The notes under the pieces are model-generated. The model was not told the DNA's origin. It worked only from the letters and a program-made list of their open reading frames with translations, and made no database searches. Shown here piece by piece: positions 55,566 through 64,000 of a DNA stretch of 64,000 nucleotides. Position numbers and translations under genes: made by a program. Source of the stretch: Zoogloea sp041917255 (GTDB taxonomy: Bacteria > Pseudomonadota > Gammaproteobacteria > Burkholderiales > Rhodocyclaceae); NCBI GenBank assembly GCA_041917255.1, contig JAYRYA010000025.1, forward strand, positions 1 through 64,000, in the 5' to 3' direction. Within the stretch, counting starts at the first letter, position 1. Each line of letters opens with the position of its first letter.

Positions 55566-55999
55566 GCGTTCGCCCCATCATCCGGTTGCGCATCAGCCGC
55601 GGCCGTCAGTCGGGTCCATACCTGAAGTCGTCGCCACGCCTCCGACGTTGCCTGGTCGCGCATGAGCAACCGGGCTCCGCCACGACAACCGTTTTGCTGC
55701 GGCCAGACCAGCCAGACAGCACGATGCGTCACTGTCGTTCCAGAACCAAGTTTCAGGCGCCGCCGGGCGGTACCATCGGCATCGATCAGCAGATCACCTT
55801 CCGGTGTGAGCCCCAGACTTCCCCGGCCATTCCGCCACCGCGCCAAGGCCAGAACGTACGATCCGGCAACAAGGGCGAACCCACCCAACACAATCACAGG
55901 TTCGACGCAAAACCACAATGAAAAAGCCGCCACGGCATGCACCCCCGTTATCAGAACGAGGAGCAGCCGCGACGGCTTGATTTCAATGATGGTCACCAC
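55562..55999 (-). CDS. YgfX-like small membrane protein
   Basis: The 145-residue protein has two transmembrane segments near the N-terminus (LLLVLITGVHAVAAFSLWF and VIVLGGFALVAGSYVLALA) and a soluble C-terminal part with HRAVWLVWPQQNG, the organisation of YgfX/CptA-type proteins. Neighbourhood with nadB and rpoE supports this. Its stop overlaps the nadB stop tail to tail by 4 bases. Function in this group is not established. Confidence 0.65.
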   Translation of the reverse strand: MVTIIEIKPSRLLLVLITGVHAVAAFSLWFCVEPVIVLGGFALVAGSYVLALARWRNGRGSLGLTPEGDLLIDADGTARRRLKLGSGTTVTHRAVWLVWPQQNGCRGGARLLMRDQATSEAWRRLQVWTRLTAAADAQPDDGANA

Positions 56000-56022
56000 G
56001 CACGGGAATCCGTGCAGAACAC

Positions 56023-57258
56023 TCAGACTTTGCGGAACACCAGCGTACCGTTGGTGCCACCAAAGCCGAAATTGTTCTTCACGGCGATGTCGATCTTCAT
56101 GTCACGCGCCACGTTGGCGCAATAATCGAGATCACACTCCGGATCCTGCTCGAAGATGTTGATCGTCGGAGGCGAAACCTGATTGTAAACCGCCAGCGTG
56201 GTGATCACCGATTCGAGACCACCGGCGCCACCCAGGAGGTGACCGGTCATCGACTTGGTGGAATTGACCACCAGCTTCTTGGCGACATCCGCACCAAAGG
56301 CAAGCTTGATCGCCTCGGTTTCGTTCTTGTCACCAAGTGGCGTCGATGTACCGTGCGCGTTGAGATATTGAACCTCATCCACATTGACGCCCGCGTTCTG
56401 CAGCGCATTCACCATGCTGCGACGGGGACCATCGGTATCCGGCGCGGTCATGTGATAGGCATCGCCACTCATGCCGAAACCGGCAATCTCAGCGTAGATG
56501 CGGGCACCGCGCTTGACCGCGTGCTCGTATTCTTCAAGCACCAAGACACCGGCGCCTTCGCCAAGGACGAAACCATCCCGATCCTTGTCCCACGGACGGC
56601 TGGCCGTCGCGGGATCATCGTTGCGGGTGGACAACGCCTTCGCGGAAGCGAAACCGCCAACGGCCAGCGGAGTCACCGTCGATTCGGCGCCACCACAGAC
56701 CATCATGTCCGCATCACCGTACTCAATCATCCGCGCACTCATGCCGATTGCGTGCAGACCCGTGGTACAGGCGGTAACGACCGAAAGGTTGGGGCCCTTC
56801 ATTCCGAACATGATCGACAGGTTGCCGGAGATCATGTTGATGATGGTACCGGGAATGAAGAACGGAGAAATTTTGCGAGGACCACCGGCGAGGAAATCGT
56901 CGTGGGTGTCCTCGATCATCGGCAGACCGCCGATGCCGGAGCCGATATTGACACCAATGCGATGCGCATTGGCGTCGGTTACTTCGATGCCCGAATCGCG
57001 GATGGCCTGGATGCCCGCCGCAAGACCGTAATGGATGAAAATATCCATCCGGCGCGCCTCTTTCGGGGAAAGATAGGCGCTGACATCGAAGCCCTTGACC
57101 TCGCCGGCAATCTTCGCCGAAAAGGCAGAGGTGTCGAAACGGGTAATCTGAGCAATGCCGGAACGGCCATTGACGATGGCGTCCCAGGTTTCAGGTACGG
57201 TATTACCGACCGGCGTGATGGCGCCAAGGCCGGTGACGACAACTCTGCGTCGGGTCAA
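56023..57258 (-). CDS. fabF: 3-oxoacyl-[acyl-carrier-protein] synthase II
   Basis: The 411-residue condensing enzyme elongates acyl-ACP. It has the catalytic Cys in VVTACTTGLHAIG, His residues in LNAHGTSTPLGD and SMTGHLLGGAGG, and the N-terminal RRVVVTGLGAITPVG. It lies downstream of acpP as in E. coli. Confidence 0.97.
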   Translation of the reverse strand: MTRRRVVVTGLGAITPVGNTVPETWDAIVNGRSGIAQITRFDTSAFSAKIAGEVKGFDVSAYLSPKEARRMDIFIHYGLAAGIQAIRDSGIEVTDANAHRIGVNIGSGIGGLPMIEDTHDDFLAGGPRKISPFFIPGTIINMISGNLSIMFGMKGPNLSVVTACTTGLHAIGMSARMIEYGDADMMVCGGAESTVTPLAVGGFASAKALSTRNDDPATASRPWDKDRDGFVLGEGAGVLVLEEYEHAVKRGARIYAEIAGFGMSGDAYHMTAPDTDGPRRSMVNALQNAGVNVDEVQYLNAHGTSTPLGDKNETEAIKLAFGADVAKKLVVNSTKSMTGHLLGGAGGLESVITTLAVYNQVSPPTINIFEQDPECDLDYCANVARDMKIDIAVKNNFGFGGTNGTLVFRKV

Positions 57259-57276
57259 GGCAGGCTCCTGCGAGTC

Positions 57277-57516
57277 TTACTTCTTCAGATGGGCGGAAAC
57301 GTAGTCGATCGCCTGCTGAACGCTGGTGATCTTCTCGGCTTCTTCGTCGGGGATCTCGCACTCGAATTCTTCTTCGAGGGCCATCACCAGCTCGACGGTG
57401 TCGAGGGAGTCGGCGCCCAGATCGTCGACGAAGGACGATTCGTTCTTGATTTCGGCTTCGTTAACACCGAGTTGTTCGGCGACGATCTTCTTGACACGAG
57501 CTTCGATATTTTCCAT
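57277..57516 (-). CDS. acpP: Acyl carrier protein
   Basis: The 79-residue acidic protein carries the phosphopantetheine Ser in LGADSLDTVELVM. It starts at ATG 57516 (MENIEARVKKIVAEQLGV), with AGGAGTTG upstream. It carries the growing fatty-acid chain, between fabG and fabF. Confidence 0.98.
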   Translation of the reverse strand: MENIEARVKKIVAEQLGVNEAEIKNESSFVDDLGADSLDTVELVMALEEEFECEIPDEEAEKITSVQQAIDYVSAHLKK

Positions 57517-57603
57517 GTAGCAACTCCTTCGCTGATTGAGCGGGGTGAATTCAAAACCCCCGCATTCTACCAAAAACGCGCACCCTCGCCAGCCCGGCGA
57601 GGA

Positions 57604-58353
57604 TTACGCCATGTACATACCACCATTGACGTGCAGGGTAGCCCCGGTCACGTAGGATGCGGCGGGCGACGCCAGGAAGCCGACCACCGAAGCGATCTCC
57701 TCCGGCTTGCCGAGACGACCGAGGGCAATCTTGCCCTGCAAGGCCTCGCGCTGGGCGTCGGGTAGTTCCTTGGTCATGTCGGTGTCGATGAACCCCGGCG
57801 CGACGCAATTGACGGTGATATTGCGGCTACCCAGCTCCTGAGCCAAAGCACGGCTCATGCCGGCCACACCGGCCTTTGCCGCAGCGTAATTGGCCTGCCC
57901 CGGATTGCCGGAGTTGCCCACCACCGAGGTGATGTTGATGATGCGGCCGTTACGGGCCTTCATCATGCCGCGCATGACCAGGCGGGACATGCGGAAGACT
58001 GACTTGAGATTGGTGTCGAGCACCGCATCCCACTCCGCATCCTTCATGCGCATTGCGAGGTTGTCGCGGGTGATACCGGCGTTGTTGACCAGCACCAGCA
58101 CCGGCCCGAGGCTCTTCTCGATCTCCGAGATGGCAGCCTCACAGGCCGCTGCATCGGTTACGTCGAGGGCCAGACCACGACCGGCCACGCCAGCAGCCTC
58201 GAGCCCGGCCTGGATGTCGGCAGCCCCCGCCTCCGACGTGGCCGTACCGACCACCGTCGCTCCAAGGCGACCCAATTCGAGCGCGATCGCCCGGCCGATT
58301 CCCCGCGAAGCGCCGGTAACGAGCGCGACCTGCCCTTGCAAAACCTGACTCAT
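57604..58353 (-). CDS. fabG: 3-oxoacyl-[acyl-carrier-protein] reductase
   Basis: The 249-residue short-chain dehydrogenase has TGASRGIGRAIALELG (NADPH binding), VNNAGITRDNL, the catalytic Ser in ITSVVGNSG and YAAAKAG (Tyr/Lys). It overlaps fabD by 4 bases. Confidence 0.97.
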   Translation of the reverse strand: MSQVLQGQVALVTGASRGIGRAIALELGRLGATVVGTATSEAGAADIQAGLEAAGVAGRGLALDVTDAAACEAAISEIEKSLGPVLVLVNNAGITRDNLAMRMKDAEWDAVLDTNLKSVFRMSRLVMRGMMKARNGRIINITSVVGNSGNPGQANYAAAKAGVAGMSRALAQELGSRNITVNCVAPGFIDTDMTKELPDAQREALQGKIALGRLGKPEEIASVVGFLASPAASYVTGATLHVNGGMYMA

Positions 58354-59285
58354 GCTGCCCCCGTCGTCTGGAGAATGTCGGCGAGACTGGCCGCATCGGC
58401 GATGGCGCCGCCCTGCAGGCTGCCCTCGATCCGCTTGGTCATGCCGGCCAGGACCTTGCCCGGGCCGCACTCGAACACGTGGGTCGCACCCCGACGGGCG
58501 ATCTCCTGCACGGTCTCGATCCAGCGCACCGGCGAATAGGCCTGGCGCACCAGCGCATCCTTGATGCGGGCCGGGTCGGTCTCGACGGCCACATCCACGT
58601 TGTTGAGCACGGCAATGGCCGGCACCTTGATCTCGATCTCGGCCAGACGCTGGGCGAGACGCTCGGCAGCCGGCTTCATCAGCGCGCAGTGGAAAGGCGC
58701 GCTCACCGGCAGCAGCACGGCACGCTTGGCGCCCTTGGTCTTGGCGACGGCCATGGCGCGCTCGACGGCAGCACGGGCACCCGCGATGACGATCTGACCA
58801 GGCGAATTGAGGTTGGCCGCGGAGACGACTTCGCCCTGCGCGGCTTCGGCACAGGCTTCGGCAGCTGCAGGCTCATCGAGACCCAGCAGCGCCGCCATCG
58901 CGCCTTCACCGGCCGGAACCGCCTCCTGCATGGCCTGGGCACGCAGACGCACCAACCTGACGGCTTCCTGGAAATCCACCGCACCGGCGGCAACCAGCGC
59001 CGAGTATTCACCCAGACTGTGACCGGCGACGAGGCTCGGCGCGGCACCGCCACGGGCGACCCACTCGCGATACACCGCGACGCCGGCGGTGAGCATCAGC
59101 GGCTGGGTGTTGACGGTCTGGGCCAGCAACTCGGCCGGGCCGTCAGCCACCATCTGCCACAGATCCTCGCCAAGGGCGGCGGAGGCTTCGGCAAAGGTGT
59201 CGCGGATCACCGCAGAATCGCCGTAGGCGGCCATCATGCCGACCGACTGGGAGCCCTGCCCCGGAAAAACGAAAGCGAAATTCAT
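58350..59285 (-). CDS. fabD: Malonyl-CoA-acyl carrier protein transacylase
   Basis: The 311-residue enzyme has the N-terminal FAFVFPGQGSQSVGM and the nucleophile motif AGHSLGEYSALV, with the catalytic His near PVSAPFHCALM. Two adjacent ATGs exist (59288 and 59285); the second is better spaced from AGGA. It supplies malonyl-ACP. Confidence 0.97.
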   Translation of the reverse strand: MNFAFVFPGQGSQSVGMMAAYGDSAVIRDTFAEASAALGEDLWQMVADGPAELLAQTVNTQPLMLTAGVAVYREWVARGGAAPSLVAGHSLGEYSALVAAGAVDFQEAVRLVRLRAQAMQEAVPAGEGAMAALLGLDEPAAAEACAEAAQGEVVSAANLNSPGQIVIAGARAAVERAMAVAKTKGAKRAVLLPVSAPFHCALMKPAAERLAQRLAEIEIKVPAIAVLNNVDVAVETDPARIKDALVRQAYSPVRWIETVQEIARRGATHVFECGPGKVLAGMTKRIEGSLQGGAIADAASLADILQTTGAA

Positions 59286-59312
59286 CATCCCATCCTTGAA
59301 TGACTATGCTGC

Positions 59313-60278
59313 TTAGAACTCGAGGAGCGCGGCGCCCCAGGTGAAGCCGCCGCCCACGCCCTCGAGGAGAATCTTCTGACCGCGCTGGATGCGACCGTCG
59401 CGCACGGCGAGGTCAAGCGCCAGCGGAATCGATGCGGCCGACGTGTTGCCGTGCTCGCTTACCGTGGCGATGACTTTTTCCGTCGGCACGCCGAGGCGTT
59501 TGGCGGTGGCCTGCATGATGCGGATGTTGGCCTGGTGGGGAATCAGCCAATCCACCTCATCGATGGTGAGGCCGGCCTGATCGACCACCTCGCGCGCCAC
59601 ATCGCTCAGCACCTTGACCGCAAACTTGAACACGGCCTGGCCATCCATGCGCAGGAAGGGATCGCCGGTGATGCCACCGCGATTGACCTGCCCCGGCACG
59701 CACAGGATGCCGTTGTGGCTGCCGTCCGCATGCAGGGCGGTGGCAAGTATGCCCGGCTTGTCGGAGGCCTCCAGCACCACAGCCCCGGCGCCATCGCCGA
59801 ACAGCACGCAGGTGCCGCGGTCGTTCCAGTCAAGAATGCGGGAGAAGACTTCAGCGCCGACGACCAGTGCGCGCTGGTTGCTACCCGAGCGGATGAACTT
59901 CTCGGCGGTCGAGAGCGCGTAGGCGAAACCGGTGCACACCGCCTGCAGGTCGAACGCTGCGCCGCCGTTGACGATGCCCAGCTTCGCCTGCAGCAGCGCG
60001 GCAGTGCTCGGGAAGATGTAGTCCGGCGTGGACGTGGCGACGATGATCAGGTCAATGTCGGAAGCCTGACAGCCCGCCGCAGCGATTGCCCGGGTGCTCG
60101 CCTCATAGGCTAGCTGGCTTGCCGTGACATCGGGCTCGGCGAGGTGACGCCGGCAGATGCCGGTACGTTCAACAATCCACTCATCCGAGGTATCGATGCC
60201 TCGAGCCACCAGATCGCTGTTGCTGACGGGGGCACCGGGGAGGAAGCTGCCGGTTCCGATCACACGGGCATGAATCAT
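59313..60278 (-). CDS. fabH: 3-oxoacyl-[acyl-carrier-protein] synthase III
   Basis: The 321-residue enzyme starts fatty-acid synthesis from acetyl-CoA. It has the catalytic Cys in FDLQAVCTGFAYAL, His in IPHQANIRIM and Asn in SEHGNTSAASIP. It overlaps plsX by 4 bases. Confidence 0.97.
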   Translation of the reverse strand: MIHARVIGTGSFLPGAPVSNSDLVARGIDTSDEWIVERTGICRRHLAEPDVTASQLAYEASTRAIAAAGCQASDIDLIIVATSTPDYIFPSTAALLQAKLGIVNGGAAFDLQAVCTGFAYALSTAEKFIRSGSNQRALVVGAEVFSRILDWNDRGTCVLFGDGAGAVVLEASDKPGILATALHADGSHNGILCVPGQVNRGGITGDPFLRMDGQAVFKFAVKVLSDVAREVVDQAGLTIDEVDWLIPHQANIRIMQATAKRLGVPTEKVIATVSEHGNTSAASIPLALDLAVRDGRIQRGQKILLEGVGGGFTWGAALLEF

Positions 60279-61288
60279 GCTGCAGGCCTTTCACGTTCCA
60301 TTCGTTCGCTGATCCGCTCAATGAGCCTGTTGCGCGCCGCTTCGGCTGCTCGCCACAGCGCCTGCTCGAAGGCAAAGGCGTCGGCGGAGCCGTGACTCTT
60401 CACCACCACGCCACGCAGCCCGAGCAGGGCCGCGCCGTTGTAGCGGCGGGAGTCCACCCGCTGCTTGAACCCCTTGAGCGCGGACATCGCGAAGACGGCC
60501 GCCAGCTTGGTGACCCAGTTGCGGGAAAACTGCTCGCGCAGGAAGGTCGCCATCATGTGGGCAAGACCTTCGGAGGTCTTGAGCGCGACGTTGCCGACAA
60601 AGCCGTCGCAGACCACCACATCCACCGTACCCTTGTAGATGTCGTTGCCTTCAACGTTGCCGTAGAAATTGAGACCACTGTTGCGCAGGAGTTCACCGGC
60701 CTGTTTGACGATCTCGTTGCCCTTGATGTCTTCTTCGCCGATGTTGAGCAGGCCGACGCTGGGCCGCTCGTTGTGCTCGACGGCCGCCACCAGCATCGCA
60801 CCCATGATGCCGAACTGGAGCAGGTGCTCCGGGGAGCAATCGACGTTGGCACCCAGATCGAGCATGTGGGTCAGGCCGCGCATGCTGGGCAAGGTGCTGC
60901 AGATCGCCGGACGATCGATACCGGGGAGCGTCTTCAGGACGAAGCGGGAGATCGCCATCAGCGCGCCGGTGTTGCCAGCAGAAACGGCCGCCTGGGCTTC
61001 GCCAGACTTGACCAGATCCACCGACACGCGCATCGATGAATCCTTCTTGTTGCGCATGGCGAGCGCCGGCGGCTCATCCATGCCGACGACTTCCGATGCC
61101 GGATGAACGCGCAGGCGTTCGCCGAACTCCTGCAGCGCAGCGCCCAGATGAGGCTCGATGGCCTCCGGGCGACCGACCAGGAGAATCCGGGCATCACGGT
61201 CAGCACGCAAGAAATGCAGCGCGGCCGGAACCGTTACCGAAGGGCCGTGATCGCCCCCCATGCAGTCAATAGCCAGGGTGACAGTCAT
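60275..61288 (-). CDS. plsX: Phosphate acyltransferase PlsX
   Basis: The 337-residue enzyme converts acyl-ACP to acyl-phosphate for phospholipid synthesis. It opens VTLAIDCMGGDHGPSVTVPA and contains SAGNTGALMAIS and CDGFVGNVALKTSEG, the family signatures. It starts downstream of a terminator-like hairpin after rpmF. Confidence 0.96.
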   Translation of the reverse strand: MTVTLAIDCMGGDHGPSVTVPAALHFLRADRDARILLVGRPEAIEPHLGAALQEFGERLRVHPASEVVGMDEPPALAMRNKKDSSMRVSVDLVKSGEAQAAVSAGNTGALMAISRFVLKTLPGIDRPAICSTLPSMRGLTHMLDLGANVDCSPEHLLQFGIMGAMLVAAVEHNERPSVGLLNIGEEDIKGNEIVKQAGELLRNSGLNFYGNVEGNDIYKGTVDVVVCDGFVGNVALKTSEGLAHMMATFLREQFSRNWVTKLAAVFAMSALKGFKQRVDSRRYNGAALLGLRGVVVKSHGSADAFAFEQALWRAAEAARNRLIERISERMERERPAA

Positions 61289-61327
61289 TCGGCGCTAAAC
61301 GGAGAAAATAGGTAGACAAGTTGTGAA

Positions 61328-61359
61328 AACGGCGCGACCGCCCAAGGGCGTCGCGCCGT
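61328..61359 (-). terminator. Hairpin between rpmF and plsX
   Basis: ACGGCGCGAC and GTCGCGCCGT pair perfectly (10 bp), with an inner GCCC/GGGC stem and one bulged base. On the minus strand TTTTC follows. It should terminate or attenuate transcription from yceD-rpmF into the fatty-acid genes. Confidence 0.75.
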
Positions 61360-61375
61360 CTGGCAACCGGGAGAA

Positions 61376-61555
61376 TTATTCGCCCTTGGCCTTGGCAACC
61401 TTCTTGCCACGATAGACGCCGGACGGCGAAACGTGGTGGCGCAGGTGGACTTCGCCGGTGGTCGGCTCGACGGCCAGCGGGGGCGCAACCAGGAAATCGT
61501 GGGAACGATGCATACCGCGCTTGGACGGGGACTTCTTGTTCTGTTGAACAGCCAT
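61376..61555 (-). CDS. rpmF: 50S ribosomal protein L32
   Basis: The 59-residue basic protein starts MAVQQNKKSPSKRGMHRSHD at ATG 61555 and continues with HLRHHVSPSGVYRGKKV, matching L32. It lacks the zinc-binding cysteines found in some L32 types. GGAG lies upstream. The yceD-rpmF-plsX order is conserved in many bacteria. Confidence 0.97.
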   Translation of the reverse strand: MAVQQNKKSPSKRGMHRSHDFLVAPPLAVEPTTGEVHLRHHVSPSGVYRGKKVAKAKGE

Positions 61556-61576
61556 GAAAAACTCCTTGAGGAATAC

Positions 61577-62071
61577 TTAAACCTTGCCGCGCAACTGACG
61601 CAGAACAGCGAAGGGCGAAATCTCTTCATCAACACCGGATTCAACCGGCGGATCGCAATCATCGTGACGTGGCACCAGAGGCAAGGCCAACAGCACCTCA
61701 TCCTCGACCAGCGCCAGCAGATCCGTGAGCGGTTCAACCTCGAGGGCATCTTCCGCATCGTTTTCAAGCTCATCTTCCGGCGGCGCTTCGCCGGGACGGA
61801 GGAGCAGAAGACGATTTTCCACTTCACAGGGCCACTGCAGGGCCTCAAGACAGCGCTGACACTGCAGAACCAGACTGCCCCGGATCCACAGATCGACGTG
61901 GAGCTTGCCCTCGTCGTCGCGCTCACCTTCAAACCCGAAAGCCACCGTTCCGGCAGGCTCCAGTACAGACTCGGCCACACGGCCAAGCCGGGTTACCGGC
62001 ACCTCACCCTCAAGGCTACGCCCATCTCTGGCCAACGCCCGAAGGTCGATCACGAAGCTTTCTTGCGACAT
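61577..62071 (-). CDS. yceD: YceD/DUF177 family protein
   Basis: The 164-residue acidic protein has the conserved LVLQCQRCLEAL (C-x2-C) and the acidic C-terminal region DLLALVEDEVLLALPLVPRH typical of YceD. The family is linked to 23S rRNA accumulation and always lies beside rpmF. Confidence 0.93.
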   Translation of the reverse strand: MSQESFVIDLRALARDGRSLEGEVPVTRLGRVAESVLEPAGTVAFGFEGERDDEGKLHVDLWIRGSLVLQCQRCLEALQWPCEVENRLLLLRPGEAPPEDELENDAEDALEVEPLTDLLALVEDEVLLALPLVPRHDDCDPPVESGVDEEISPFAVLRQLRGKV

Positions 62072-62159
62072 AAGAGCGGCATGATATTATTTTCGGCTCT
62101 CTGTGTCAAAACCCTGCAAACCGGCTGACGGCACTTTTCACGCCGCAACTTTCCGCCCG

Positions 62160-62735
62160 ATGAAACTCGTTCTCGCCTCCACCTCGGCCTATCGCCGCGA
62201 ACTCCTTCAACGCTTCGGTCTCCCCTTTGAAGTCGCCCGCCCCGACATCGACGAAAGCCCGCTTCCCGGCGAGCATCCCCGCGCTACCGCCGAGCGCCTC
62301 GCCATCGAGAAGGCCCGCGCCGTGGCCGGCAACTTCCCCGACGCGCTGATCATCGGCAGCGACCAGGTTGCCGCGATGGGCGACATCCGCTTCGGCAAGC
62401 CCGGCACCGTCGAGCGCGCCGTGGCGCAGCTCAAGCAGATGAGCGGCCAGACCGTGGTCTTCCACACCGCCCTGGCGCTGCTCAACACGCACACCGGCGA
62501 GGCGCAGATTGACGTCGTACCGACCGAGGTTCGCTTCCGCCCCCTCGGCGACGACGAGATCGTTCGCTATATAGATAGGGAGCGCCCCCTCGACTGCGCT
62601 GGCAGCGCCAAGTCGGAAGGCCTCGGCATCACCCTCCTCGACGCCCTTTCCGGCGACGACCCCAACGCCCTCGTCGGCCTGCCGCTGATCGCCCTGGCCC
62701 GGATGCTGCGCCGCGAAGGCGTCGCCCTGCCGTGA
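62160..62735 (+). CDS. maf: Maf-like nucleoside triphosphate pyrophosphatase
   Basis: The 191-residue house-cleaning NTPase begins LVLASTSAYRRELLQRFGLP with the Ser/Arg binding site; it has ATAERLAIEKA, IGSDQVAAMG (catalytic Asp) and a DCAGSAKSEGLG loop. The DCAG variant suggests the YceF subgroup that acts on m7GTP. ATG 62160 is the family start; translation from 62103 is unlikely. Confidence 0.94.
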   Translation: MKLVLASTSAYRRELLQRFGLPFEVARPDIDESPLPGEHPRATAERLAIEKARAVAGNFPDALIIGSDQVAAMGDIRFGKPGTVERAVAQLKQMSGQTVVFHTALALLNTHTGEAQIDVVPTEVRFRPLGDDEIVRYIDRERPLDCAGSAKSEGLGITLLDALSGDDPNALVGLPLIALARMLRREGVALP

Positions 62736-63451
62736 CGACCGCCGCCGGCAAGCTCTATCTGATCCCGGTCAGCCTGGGTGAGGCGCCCCTCACCCTCACC
62801 ACGCCGGCTGAAGTGGGCGTCCGCGCCCGCAGCCTCGATTACTTCGTGGTCGAGAACGCCAAGACCGCGCGCGCAGAGCTCAAGCGTTTCGAGCATCCCA
62901 AGCCCTTACGCGATCTCGACATCCGCGAGTTGCCGGAAACCCCCGGCCCGGCGGATCTCGACGCCCTGCTTGCGCCAGTCAAGCGCGGCCTCGACTGCGG
63001 GCTGATGTCCGAAGCCGGCTGCCCCGCGGTGGCAGATCCCGGCGCCCTGCTCGTCCGGCGAGCCCACGAGGCGGGCATCCAGGTGGTGCCGATGGTCGGC
63101 CCGTCGTCGCTGCTGCTCGGGCTGATGGCATCCGGCCTCAACGGCCAGAGCTTTGCCTTCCACGGCTACCTGCCCATCGATGAGGAAGCCCGCAAACGCC
63201 GCCTGCGCGAGCTCGAAGCCGAATCCGCGCGCTTCTCGCGCACCCAGCTGTTCATCGAGACACCTTATCGCAACGACCGCATGTTCGAGGCGCTCAAGCA
63301 GGCCTGCGGCCCCGAGACCCGCCTGTGCGTCGCCCGGGATCTCACCACCGCGGACGAGTGGATCGTCACCAGGCGGATCGCCGACTGGAAGAAGGCGCCG
63401 GCACCGGATCTGGCCAAACGCCCAACGGTCTTCCTGTTGCTGGCCGGCTAG
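62732..63451 (+). CDS. RsmI-like SAM-dependent methyltransferase (tetrapyrrole-methylase fold)
   Basis: The 239-residue protein resembles RsmI: LYLIPVSLGEAP at the N-terminus, YFVVENAKTARAELKRF, SEAGCPAVADPGALLVRRAH (SAM-binding loop) and TPYRNDRMFEAL. It lacks the typical TPIGNL start of true RsmI (here IPVSLGE), so it is the paralogous subfamily whose substrate is unknown. GTG start overlaps the maf stop by 4 bases. Confidence 0.85.
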   Translation: MTTAAGKLYLIPVSLGEAPLTLTTPAEVGVRARSLDYFVVENAKTARAELKRFEHPKPLRDLDIRELPETPGPADLDALLAPVKRGLDCGLMSEAGCPAVADPGALLVRRAHEAGIQVVPMVGPSSLLLGLMASGLNGQSFAFHGYLPIDEEARKRRLRELEAESARFSRTQLFIETPYRNDRMFEALKQACGPETRLCVARDLTTADEWIVTRRIADWKKAPAPDLAKRPTVFLLLAG

Positions 63452-63460
63452 GCGCAGCGC

Positions 63461-63787
63461 TCACTCGGCGAGAAGCACGGCGCCATCCCGCTCCACCACC
63501 GGCAGCATTTCCAGCCGCCCACCCCGGCACGGCCCCTGGACGCAGGCGCCGCTGTCCGGCCGATAAAGGGCGCCGTGGGTCGCACAGATCAGATGCACCC
63601 CATCACTATCGAAGAAGCGACCCGGCTGCCAGTCCAGTTCCACCGCCACATGGGCACAGCGGTTGATGTAGGCGTAAACCTTGCCGTGAAAGCGCACCGC
63701 AAAGGCCGCCACTTCCCGACTACCCCGCTGAACCACGAAGCGCACACCGTCGCCGCCATCAACGAGATCGGCCGACGCACAGATCAC
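63461..63787 (-). CDS. Rieske 2Fe-2S domain protein
   Basis: The 108-residue protein consists of one Rieske domain with the cluster ligands in NRCAHVAVEL (C-x-H) and ICATHGALYRP (C-x2-H). It is likely an electron-transfer ferredoxin. The GTG at 63787 overlaps the stop of the HAD gene by 4 bases; the frame further upstream belongs to that gene. Partner unknown. Confidence 0.88.
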   Translation of the reverse strand: MICASADLVDGGDGVRFVVQRGSREVAAFAVRFHGKVYAYINRCAHVAVELDWQPGRFFDSDGVHLICATHGALYRPDSGACVQGPCRGGRLEMLPVVERDGAVLLAE

Positions 63788-64000
63788 GCGTTCGCCTCCA
63801 GCCAGGCCCGCAAACCTGCAGGCGTATCGATGCACGCCACCGGCGCCTCGGCCCGCAACTGCTCGACCGGATGGGCGCCGAAGCTTACCGCCAGCCCGTC
63901 TACGCCGGCGTTCTTCGCCATCAGCAGATCGTGGGTCGTGTCGCCGATCATCAGGCAGGCTTCCGCCATCACGCCCAGCTCGTCCATCAGCTCCAAGAGC
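63784..64000 (-). CDS. HAD-family hydrolase, C-terminal part (cut by the window edge)
   Basis: About 71 residues of the 3' end are present, with CLMIGDTTHDLLMAKNAGVD (HAD motif IV, the GD...D metal site) and GLAVSFGAHPVEQL. This resembles phosphoglycolate phosphatase-like hydrolases found next to rluC and Rieske genes in betaproteobacteria. The start lies outside the window, so substrate class cannot be judged. Confidence 0.85.
   Translation of the reverse strand, partial: LLELMDELGVMAEACLMIGDTTHDLLMAKNAGVDGLAVSFGAHPVEQLRAEAPVACIDTPAGLRAWLEANA

Overview
The window is about 64 kb of a high-GC betaproteobacterial chromosome. The gene content (phenylacetyl-CoA epoxidase cluster with a PaaN-type aldehyde dehydrogenase, glutaryl-CoA dehydrogenase, abundant chemoreceptors) and the core order plsX-fabHDG-acpP-fabF / rpoE-rseABC-degQ / lepA-lepB-rnc-era-recO-pdxJ-acpS-nagZ suggest Rhodocyclales (Azoarcus, Aromatoleum or Thauera relatives). 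This is an inference from family recognition; no 16S gene is present.

Layout. (1) 1-7830 is an accessory island. An IS3-family element runs off the left edge and has cut the 5' end from a tniQ/tnsD-like gene. An intact second TniQ/TnsD gene follows. Convergent to these is a leftward group: a Dam-like D12 adenine methyltransferase, a small MerR-like protein, a large NPPF-type adenine methyltransferase and a PIN-domain ribonuclease. It looks like a restriction- or defence-like cargo with no recognisable REase. (2) 8026-15095 holds an Old Yellow Enzyme reductase, two methyl-accepting chemotaxis proteins, a small PstS-like periplasmic protein and an outer-membrane porin gene broken by an in-frame amber codon right after its signal peptide. 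(3) 15111-28183 is one long leftward phenylacetate operon, paaN-paaG-paaH-paaI-paaK-paaJ-livK-like-enoyl-CoA hydratase-paaA-B-C-D-E. (4) 28530-38784 is mostly rightward: a diiron (R2-like) oxygenase with its own ferredoxin reductase, the repressor paaX, paaY (leftward), an IclR regulator, a livHMG-type ABC importer whose LivF ATPase is fused to an N-terminal hemerythrin domain, and gcdH. (5) 38846-64000 is mostly leftward core genome: tRNA-Gly/Cys/Gly, pgsA, uvrC, nagZ-acpS-pdxJ-recO-era-rnc-DUF4845-lepB-lepA, a glutaredoxin-like protein, degQ, rseC-rseB-rseA-rpoE, nadB (rightward), a YgfX-like protein, fabF-acpP-fabG-fabD-fabH-plsX-rpmF-yceD, then maf and an RsmI-like methyltransferase (rightward), a Rieske protein and a HAD phosphatase cut by the right edge.

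How it fits together. Regions 3 and 4 appear to form one aromatic-acid catabolic locus. The substrate-binding protein of the branched-chain-type ABC importer sits inside the paa operon, while its membrane and ATPase subunits sit 13 kb away. The promoter regions of the diiron operon and of the liv operon share a TGATACA / TGTATCA dyad around a TTGACT -35 box, and a related half site lies upstream of the paa operon promoter. The hemerythrin-LivF fusion and the uncharacterised diiron oxygenase pair, both in an O2-dependent pathway, are the strongest candidates for undescribed biology. The methyltransferase/MerR-like/PIN cassette beside the TniQ genes is the other.
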